DNA of 12,914 bases from an uncultured Eubacteriales bacterium. GTDB taxonomy: Bacteria > Bacillota > Clostridia > Oscillospirales > Oscillospiraceae. A program made the translations under genes and the position numbers. The notes beneath the pieces were generated by a model, which ran no database searches, had not been told where the DNA came from, and saw nothing but the letters and a program-made list of their open reading frames with translations. The first letter of the stretch is position 1; the number at the start of each line of letters is the position of its first letter. The stretch lies in assembly GCA_900549545.1 (NCBI GenBank), contig URPA01000054.1:1-12914 (forward strand), written 5' to 3'. This document shows, in pieces, positions 7,682-12,914 of the stretch.

Positions 7682-7702
7682 TTTTTTAAAAAAATTTTGA
7701 AA

Positions 7703-7719
7703 GTATACAAAAAGTATAC
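7703..7719 (+). promoter_or_regulatory. Second copy of the 11-bp-spaced GTATAC direct-repeat operator
   Basis: GTATAC (7703-7708) and GTATAC (7714-7719) are 11 bp apart start to start, joined by AAAAA, as at 4758-4774. They sit about 80-100 bp ahead of the second VanY-like gene. Possible core promoter parts downstream are TTGGCA (7726-7731) and TATGAT (7752-7757), but their 20-bp spacing is long, so the exact -10 is uncertain. No GC-rich terminator separates this site from the preceding gene, so readthrough from the two-component operon is also possible. Confidence 0.55.
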
Positions 7720-7799
7720 AAAAAATTGGCAGTAATGATACAACCGTGGTGTATGATAAGCCTGCACTGATGAAAAGGAGCAGGAAAGAGGTAAGACTT

Positions 7800-8537
7800 A
7801 TGCACATTGAAGATGCTGATTTCGTCCCCGTGAAGGACAGAAAATGGGGCGGAACCTTAATAAGAATATTTATTGGCATTGCCTGCCTTGCGCTTATTGC
7901 GGCGCTTGGGCTGAGGATGCTGGGCTGGCAGGATAACAGGCAGCTTGAAGAGCTCGTGCTTGTCAACGCCTGGAACAGCGTGGACTCCACCGGCTATTCC
8001 GCTGACCTGACCGATATCGGCAATGACATGAAGGCGGATAAGACCTGCGCGGAGCAGCTCAAAAGCATGATGGATGACTGCGCCTCCGCCGGAAACCAGC
8101 CGCTTATCTGCTCGGCATATCGCAGCAGGGAGACTCAGCAGGCGCTGTATGACGATAAGATACAGCGGCTTGTGGACGAGGGCGTCAGCGCCGGGGAGGC
8201 GCCGGGACTTGCCGCCACATCCGTCGCTCTGCCGGGCACGAGCGAGCACGAGCTGGGTCTTGCCTTTGATATTGTGGACTATAATTATCAGGTGCTCGAC
8301 GAGGCCCAGAAGGACACACCCACCGCCCAGTGGCTCACCGAAAACTGCTGGCGCTATGGCTTTATCCTCCGCTATCCCGACGGGAAGCAGGACACCACCG
8401 GCATTACATATGAGCCCTGGCATTTCCGCTATGTTGGCCGCGCCGCCGCCGAGCAGATAAGCCAGATGGGTATAACGCTGGAGGAGTACGTCTCCATGTT
8501 CTATAACGAGCAGGCGACAATAACCTACGGCGACTAA
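7800..8537 (+). CDS. Membrane-anchored VanY-family D-alanyl-D-alanine carboxypeptidase (copy 2)
   Basis: The protein has 245 residues from the ATG at 7800. One membrane segment (about 18-42) is followed by a VanY/M15B catalytic domain: SAYRSRETQ (105-113), SEHELGLAFD with zinc ligands His150 and Asp157, and EPWHFRYVG with catalytic Glu205 and zinc ligand His208. All key residues are present. The start is set by AAGAGGT (7786-7792), 7 nt before the ATG; upstream in-frame starts at 7746 (GTG) and 7770 (ATG) lack a good ribosome binding site. It is a paralogue of the gene at 3601. The direct-repeat operator at 7703 suggests control by the neighbouring response regulator. Predicted role: trimming D-Ala from peptidoglycan stem peptides outside the membrane, perhaps as part of an envelope-stress response. 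Confidence 0.9.
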   Translation: MHIEDADFVPVKDRKWGGTLIRIFIGIACLALIAALGLRMLGWQDNRQLEELVLVNAWNSVDSTGYSADLTDIGNDMKADKTCAEQLKSMMDDCASAGNQPLICSAYRSRETQQALYDDKIQRLVDEGVSAGEAPGLAATSVALPGTSEHELGLAFDIVDYNYQVLDEAQKDTPTAQWLTENCWRYGFILRYPDGKQDTTGITYEPWHFRYVGRAAAEQISQMGITLEEYVSMFYNEQATITYGD

Positions 8538-8549
8538 GAAACAACCAAC

Positions 8550-8579
8550 AAAAAAGCGCTCCCTCGGGAGCGCTTTTTT
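8550..8579. terminator. Bidirectional rho-independent terminator between convergent genes
   Basis: AGCGCTCCC and GGGAGCGCT form a perfect stem closing on a TC centre (a CTCG tetraloop in practice), with an A6 run on the left and a T6 run on the right. It therefore terminates transcription from both sides: the VanY-like gene ending at 8537 and the reverse-strand hydrolase ending at 8585. Confidence 0.92.
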
Positions 8580-8584
8580 CATAC

Positions 8585-9710
8585 TCATTTTATCGTACTT
8601 ATCCACGCGGCGATTTCCTGAACGCAGTCCTCCGCCTGCGGCAGAACGCCTATCCGGTCGGCAAAGCCGTGCAGCGTTCCCTCGTAGATGACGGTTTTGC
8701 AGTCCGCGCCGTTGGCGGCCGCCTTTTTCGCGTAGGCGGTATTCTCCGCTGCAAGCATATCATGCTCACCATAGACCAGCAGCGTGGGCGGCAGGCCGTG
8801 AAAATCATCCGTCAGCGGGGCGAGGTAAATGCTCTCCGCCGAGATGCTGCCTTGCAGATACACGGCCTCCAGCAGCTCCGGATCGTGCATGTTGGCGACC
8901 ATATCGACCATGAATTGAATGACGGCCCGCAATACCCTGGCGTGTTTCGGGGCTACGCGGTATTTTGAAAGCTGCGCCCCGTGGTATAGCTCCGTATGCG
9001 TCCCCGGAGCGTTGACCACCGGGTAGAGCAGCACCTGACCCTTTATCATCCCGGACTTCTCGTCCCTGTCCCGGAGAGCGGTCGCGGCGGCGAGGGTGCC
9101 CCCCCGCGCTGTCGCCCGCAACGAACAGCCGCGAGGGCTCAGCCCCGAAGCGGGAAATGTTATCGTGCGCCCATCTTACAGCCGCACGGCAATCCTCAAG
9201 CTGGCAGAGATACGGATGCTCGGGGCAGAGCCGGTAATCCACGCTCAGCACCACACAGCGGGCGGTGGACGCGATGGCCCGGCAGAGCTGGTCAACTACC
9301 GAAAGCCTGCCACCGAAAAAGCCGCCGCCGTGAAAATACACCACAATGGGCGCGGGGCCTGCCGTCTCAACGCTGTAAATTCTGCCGCGCAGCTTATAGC
9401 CATCAGCGCCGGGAAAGAAAACGGTTTTTGTTTGAACGCCTTTGATATAGCCTCTTTTGCTTTTGCATATGCCGAACATCGTACGATACGGGCGGATAAG
9501 CTGCTTTGGGTCAGAGGTTTCGCGCTCCCGGAAGAGAAGCTTCTTGAGCATGAGCATCTGCTTTGCAAAGCCGTAACTCCTCGGGTCAAGCTCCCCGACT
9601 ATGCCGCCCTCCGGGATTGGCTTTACCGTGACGATGGCACCGTCCAGGGTTTCAGACCGCTTCTTTTGATTCATCCGGCAGATAAGCCGCGCCATTTTAT
9701 CATTTTTCAC
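8585..9710 (-). pseudogene. HSL-family (family IV) alpha/beta hydrolase broken by one frameshift
   Basis: This is a lipase/esterase-like hydrolase. From GTG 9710 (GGAGG 7 nt upstream) the first frame encodes the oxyanion motif YFHGGGFFGG and the nucleophile elbow GDSAGG. It then leaves frame in a run of seven G (C on the given strand, 9099-9105) and continues as unrelated sequence to about 8805. The lost part continues in the neighbouring frame (9121 to 8585) as GGTLAAATALRD..., with the catalytic acid in VYGEHD and the His in TLHGFAD. Six G instead of seven would restore one 374-residue enzyme of normal family length. The defect may be a true mutation, a phase-variable tract or a sequencing/assembly error. 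Both halves are well preserved, so any inactivation is recent. Unrestored, the product lacks the catalytic Asp and His. Confidence 0.85.
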
Positions 9711-9718
9711 GCCGCACC

Positions 9719-9761
9719 CTCCCGCAGTATTGTTTACTACAAATGTAGCATATTGCGGGAG
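9719..9761 (-). promoter_or_regulatory. Inverted repeat overlapping the hydrolase ribosome binding site
   Basis: CTCCCGCA (9719-9726) and TGCGGGAG (9754-9761) are perfect reverse complements, with a smaller CTAC/GTAG pair inside (around AAAT at 9741-9744). In the reverse-strand mRNA the downstream arm includes GGGAG of the hydrolase ribosome binding site (GGGAGGG), so a folded hairpin would hide it. Alternatively it is a DNA operator: a weak promoter (TTGCAA, 17 bp, TACATT on the reverse strand) lies across the same stretch. No T run follows, so it is not a terminator. Confidence 0.45.
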
Positions 9762-9776
9762 CTTTTGCAAACCTGT

Positions 9777-10124
9777 TCATATCACCCCCGTCACAATAAG
9801 CAGCACGAACACGCCGGAGGTCACGAGAACGGAAGCTGTCACCGCGCCGAGCGGGAAGCCCCGCGCCGGGGCAACGGTGTCGGTATAGCGGCGGGCGGCG
9901 TCCCGTGCCTGACTTAAAAGGGCGGAGCGGCTGAGGCCGGGAGAGGAAAAATAATCGTCCCGCAGGATGAAAACCGCCTCCTTGAAGGCCCTGTCGCCGG
10001 GCTTTACGACGATGACATTTCTCACGCAGCCCTTGACCGCAGCGGCCCGGCGGGGGCGGGGACGCAGCCGCAGGGCGATGCGCCCCCAGATTTCGGATAT
10101 GCCGTCTCTGAGGCTGCCGGTCAT
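9777..10124 (-). CDS. Small tail-anchored membrane protein coupled to spoIIE
   Basis: I do not recognise this 115-residue protein. It has a strongly basic N-terminal part (LRLRPRPRRAAAVKG, about 19-32), a short conserved-looking stretch (RNVIVVKPGDRAFKEAVFILRDDYF, given here only as residues 35-59), a helical stretch, and one hydrophobic segment at the very C-terminus (about 92-114) with almost nothing after it. This predicts a tail-anchored protein with the bulk in the cytoplasm. The ATG at 10124 overlaps the spoIIE TGA as ATGA, and GGAGGA lies 7 nt ahead, so the two are translationally coupled. The same frame extends further upstream inside spoIIE, but without support. A role in sporulation is inferred from the coupling only. 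Confidence 0.75.
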   Translation of the reverse strand: MTGSLRDGISEIWGRIALRLRPRPRRAAAVKGCVRNVIVVKPGDRAFKEAVFILRDDYFSSPGLSRSALLSQARDAARRYTDTVAPARGFPLGAVTASVLVTSGVFVLLIVTGVI

Positions 10125-12448
10125 GTCCGCTCCTCCACGCGCACCGTCACCACCGTCATGTCGTCCGCCGCGCCGTAGATGCGCTCCGATTCCTTCAAAA
10201 CCGAGCGGGCAAGGCTCTTCATATCGTCCGTGTCCTTTGAGAGCATGGTCTTGAGCCAGCCGTCCTCCTTGTCGCATATTACCCCGTCCGAGGCTATCAC
10301 CGCCGTGGAGCCGGGGCGAAGGCGCATGCGCACAATGTCCGGGGCGATGCCCTCGCCCAGCGACAGACCCACGGCCAGCGTCTCACCCTTTATGCGGCGG
10401 ATGCTTTTGCCGCTTTTGACATATGACGGGGCTGCGCCGTATTTATAAAAGCAGGTCTCGCCACTGAAGAGGTCAACGCACATCAGGTCCACCGTCGCAA
10501 AGCCCCATGAATCGCAGCTGCGCAGGAGCATGACGGAGTTTAGAAGCTTCATCGCCACCGCCGGGTCAACCCCGGAGCGGAGGAATTTTTCGAGTATCGC
10601 CACCACCTGGGCGCTGTCCCGGGCGGCATCGTCCCCAGTGCCCATGCCGTCGGATAGAATGACGCAGAGAACGCCCGCGTCAGTCTTGAAGTAGGTGCCC
10701 TTGTCGCCGCTGACCTTCTCGCCCCGTTTTTTAAGCGCCGCTATGCCCACCGAGACGGCCAGCGGCTCCGCCTCCAGCAGGGTAAGGCGGGAGCTGCTCT
10801 CCTCATTTTCCAGCGGCTTGCAGAGGCGCACGCCGACAACCTCGGAGATTTTTTCAAGATAGCGCTCGTCCTTTATAAGCGCGCTGAGCCTGCCGCCCTC
10901 GATGACCACGCGGAGTCTGCCGCCGCCGTCGCGGTAAACTGCGGTGTCGGCGTCGATTTCAAGAGAGCGCAGGTAGCGCATGAGCCGTCGCTCGGCCAGA
11001 GGGTCGGCCCCATTGACGCTGCCCAGCTCGTCGGCGACCTTGCCGAGCACCTGGGACATGTCGGAATACTGCCCCCAGGCGACGCTCCGGCTCTCCGTCA
11101 GCCGTGTGCGCAGCTGCCGCCGGTAGGCAAGGGCCCGCAGCTCGCCGTTCACCGCCGCCACAAAGGCGGGCAGCCCCGTGCAGCGCTCCCGGAAGAAGCC
11201 GGGCAGGTCCTCCACGGAGAGTGTACCGTTGACGCGCATGGCCTGGGTGGCGTCATTCATTGCGGAGAGCGTGTCCACATAATCGGCGTTCCAGCACTGG
11301 CTTTTGTTCTTGCAGCTTACGCACACCTCGTCCGCCGCGCGGTCAAAGACCTTGGCGATGTTTTCATCGTTGGCGGGCTCCTCAATGCTGCGCCGCACCG
11401 TCTCGTAGAGCTCACCGTAGGCCTCGCTGAGATTTTTCACCCGTCGGGCCGCGAAGCGCCGCAGGCCGGATTCGCCGCTGCCGCGCTGGCCGTATTGCAG
11501 GATAAGCCCAATATGGCTCAGCCACGAGGCGGGCAGGAGCATGAAGATCACCGAGGCGCAGAAGTTTTCAAAAAGCGCGCTTATGTATATCTCCGTGTTC
11601 CACGCACAGACGACAGCCAGCGCTCCGGAGAGAATGAAGGACAGCACGAAAATGAGCCGCCCGTGCTTGCCGAACACCCCGGACAAAAGCCCGGAGAGCG
11701 AGTAGGCCATGGTGTAAAACGGCGCGCCCACATGGGTCACGTCCATCGCGAGGCCGAGCACCGTCCCCACAGCGGCGCCGGTGAGCATGCCGCCCTTCAT
11801 GGCGGAGGTCATCACCATCAGCAGCGCCAGAAAACGCCCGATGGAGACTGTGTTAAATAAAACTACCCTCGAAAACGCCATCAGCGCGCAGGAGACGGTT
11901 ATCATCACCGATATGCTGTGCTTGAGCTCCGCGCTCTCGGTCGTGCGTGGATAGGAGCACAGCGCGTCCCGGAAGAAATATGCCCCGCCGAAGGCCAGCG
12001 CCGTCTCCAAAAACAGCTCCGCCGGCATGGGCACGGTGGTTTCCGGCGCGGAAAAGCTGCCGAGAATCCCTGTGAGCGCCATCACCAGCGCTGCCGCCGA
12101 GGGCATGAAATAGGGGCTGCGGTAGATGCTCAGCTCGTGGAACACGAAGGAGATCGTGTATACCAGCACCGCCGCCGCTATGTATCTTATGCCCCAGTCT
12201 ATCCCACCGCTTATAAGATAACCCAGAGCAGCCCCCGCGAGAGCGAACACTCCTGTCACGCCCGCGCCGGAGCAGGCCACCATCGCCATGCCCAGCGGCG
12301 CGCCGTTTTCCAGCACCCGCGAACAGGCCATCACAAAACCCAGCAGCAGATAAAAAACGCAGCGCCCCGCCGCCAAAAAGCGCCCGTCCACCTTTCCCGC
12401 GGCCGCTGTGCGCAGCGCCGCCAGTTTCCCTTGTCCTCCCTGTGCCAT
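10121..12448 (-). CDS. spoIIE: Stage II sporulation protein E, membrane PP2C-type phosphatase
   Basis: SpoIIE dephosphorylates the anti-anti-sigma factor SpoIIAA, which frees sigma-F in the forespore, and it binds FtsZ at the asymmetric septum. The protein has 775 residues from ATG 12448 (B. subtilis SpoIIE has 827). A block of about ten membrane segments fills roughly residues 20-300. A cytoplasmic middle region holds a cysteine cluster, CVSCKNKSQCW with Cys376, Cys379 and Cys385. The C-terminal PP2C domain has metal-binding Asp600 in LSDGMGTG and Asp721 in IASDGV. TTG 12463 and ATG 12454 are in-frame alternatives. ATG 12448 is preferred because GGGGG lies 8 nt upstream of it but only 2 nt from 12454. 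A small membrane protein follows with a 4-bp overlap. Its presence shows that the organism is, or descends from, an endospore former. Confidence 0.95.
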   Translation of the reverse strand: MAQGGQGKLAALRTAAAGKVDGRFLAAGRCVFYLLLGFVMACSRVLENGAPLGMAMVACSGAGVTGVFALAGAALGYLISGGIDWGIRYIAAAVLVYTISFVFHELSIYRSPYFMPSAAALVMALTGILGSFSAPETTVPMPAELFLETALAFGGAYFFRDALCSYPRTTESAELKHSISVMITVSCALMAFSRVVLFNTVSIGRFLALLMVMTSAMKGGMLTGAAVGTVLGLAMDVTHVGAPFYTMAYSLSGLLSGVFGKHGRLIFVLSFILSGALAVVCAWNTEIYISALFENFCASVIFMLLPASWLSHIGLILQYGQRGSGESGLRRFAARRVKNLSEAYGELYETVRRSIEEPANDENIAKVFDRAADEVCVSCKNKSQCWNADYVDTLSAMNDATQAMRVNGTLSVEDLPGFFRERCTGLPAFVAAVNGELRALAYRRQLRTRLTESRSVAWGQYSDMSQVLGKVADELGSVNGADPLAERRLMRYLRSLEIDADTAVYRDGGGRLRVVIEGGRLSALIKDERYLEKISEVVGVRLCKPLENEESSSRLTLLEAEPLAVSVGIAALKKRGEKVSGDKGTYFKTDAGVLCVILSDGMGTGDDAARDSAQVVAILEKFLRSGVDPAVAMKLLNSVMLLRSCDSWGFATVDLMCVDLFSGETCFYKYGAAPSYVKSGKSIRRIKGETLAVGLSLGEGIAPDIVRMRLRPGSTAVIASDGVICDKEDGWLKTMLSKDTDDMKSLARSVLKESERIYGAADDMTVVTVRVEERT

Positions 12449-12483
12449 TTTCATTGCCCCCAAAGTTTACATAAGATAAGAAT

Positions 12484-12518
12484 ATTATAGTTATGTAATA
12501 TCGAGAAGGCTGTCGCAA
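12484..12518 (-). promoter_or_regulatory. Predicted spoIIE promoter with a Spo0A-box-like site
   Basis: On the reverse strand TATAAT (12484-12489) is a perfect -10. No -35 sits at 17 bp, but GCGACA (12511-12516) lies 21 bp upstream, 4 of 6 to consensus. The same place reads TGTCGCA (12511-12517) on the given strand, 6 of 7 to the Spo0A box TGTCGAA. The B. subtilis spoIIE promoter is known to be sigma-A dependent, activated by Spo0A, with an unusual 21-bp spacer, so this is a plausible match. The 0A box is a short match and could be chance. Confidence 0.45.
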
Positions 12519-12628
12519 GCCGCTGTAAAAACCGGGATTATTCAAATGAGAAATGGGGAGAAAATACTTTGCGGGCGCGGCGCGGAAAGTAGTACAGGGC
12601 GGGAGAAATTATCTCCAAAAGCCGCCGC

Positions 12629-12657
12629 TTGTAATGAGGCGGGGTTTGCGGTATAAT
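12629..12657 (+). promoter_or_regulatory. rsmI: Sigma-A-type promoter of rsmI
   Basis: TTGTAA (12629-12634) and a perfect TATAAT (12652-12657) are 17 bp apart, 30 bp before the rsmI ATG. Upstream, GGAGA (12602-12606) and TCTCC (12612-12616) form a small inverted repeat of unknown meaning. Confidence 0.75.
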
Positions 12658-12687
12658 ACGCCTGAATGAGCCAGAAGGAGAAGACAA

Positions 12688-12914
12688 ATGGATCAGACAG
12701 GAACTTTATATATTGTGGCAACGCCGATAGGAAACTCGCGGGATATGTCGCCCCGAGGGGTGCAGATTTTGACAGAGGCGGATATTATCGCCGCTGAGGA
12801 TACGCGCCGCTCTATGGTGCTGCTGGGCAAGCTCGGCATACGCAATAAGCTTGTATCCAACCATAAATTCAACGAGTACGGCAAGGCCAAATATTTCATA
12901 AACGAGATGAAAGA
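12688..12914 (+). CDS. rsmI: 16S rRNA (cytidine-1402-2'-O)-methyltransferase RsmI, N-terminal part
   Basis: RsmI methylates the ribose of C1402 in the 16S rRNA decoding centre using S-adenosylmethionine. The 75 residues visible before the window ends show the family N-terminus: GTLYIVATPIGN (residues 5-16), the EDTRR motif (about 37-41) and LLGKLGI. The family leucine after GN is Ser here (GNSRDMSPRG). The ATG at 12688 has AGAAGGAG (12673-12680) 7 nt upstream. The gene is cut by the window edge, not broken. It is transcribed divergently from spoIIE. Confidence 0.93.
   Translation, partial: MDQTGTLYIVATPIGNSRDMSPRGVQILTEADIIAAEDTRRSMVLLGKLGIRNKLVSNHKFNEYGKAKYFINEMK

Noticed and set aside
7681..7700. 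Terminator after the unknown membrane protein gene
   Set aside because: The AT-rich near-palindrome has no GC stem, so it is unlikely to stop transcription.
3601..8537. A full vancomycin-resistance cluster
   Set aside because: No D-Ala-D-Lac or D-Ala-D-Ser ligase, VanH dehydrogenase or VanX dipeptidase gene is present. VanY-family enzymes alone do not show resistance.
9096..9917. Forward reading frame of 273 codons opposite the hydrolase
   Set aside because: It is antisense to clear hydrolase motifs (HGGG, GDSAGG), has no ribosome binding site and no recognisable family.

Overview
This window looks like chromosomal DNA from a GC-rich, spore-forming gut Clostridium relative, most likely Oscillospirales/Oscillospiraceae. 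That placement is inference. It rests on a spoIIE gene, the order DUF512 radical-SAM protein - der - plsY-like gene, and two kinds of short palindromic repeat that I recall as scattered through genomes of this group. No phage, transposase, CRISPR array, tRNA or rRNA is visible.

Layout. Positions 1-143 hold a repeat-rich leader. Positions 144-3490 are a forward housekeeping operon: a PDZ/radical-SAM DUF512 protein, the ribosome-assembly GTPase Der, and a divergent PlsY-like membrane protein, closed by a strong terminator. Positions 3540-8537 are a forward envelope block. It contains a membrane-anchored VanY-type DD-carboxypeptidase, a 398-bp gap carrying a MITE-like element, an OmpR-type response regulator, its histidine kinase, a membrane-anchored protein of unknown function, and a second VanY-type carboxypeptidase. 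A bidirectional terminator at 8550-8579 separates this from a reverse-strand block (8585-12448). Read in transcription order, that block is spoIIE, a small translationally coupled tail-anchored protein, and an HSL-family alpha/beta hydrolase broken by one extra G in a seven-G run. A divergent promoter region leads to the start of rsmI, which runs off the right edge.

The most interesting part is the envelope block. The promoter regions of the two-component operon (4758-4790) and of the second vanY-like gene (7703-7719) both carry two GTATAC-like hexamers exactly 11 bp apart, start to start. That is the geometry expected of an OmpR/PhoB-family dimer. The simplest reading is an autoregulated two-component system controlling a peptidoglycan carboxypeptidase, with the unknown membrane protein as a possible sensor partner. 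The first vanY-like gene lacks this site and seems to have a sigma-A-like promoter of its own.
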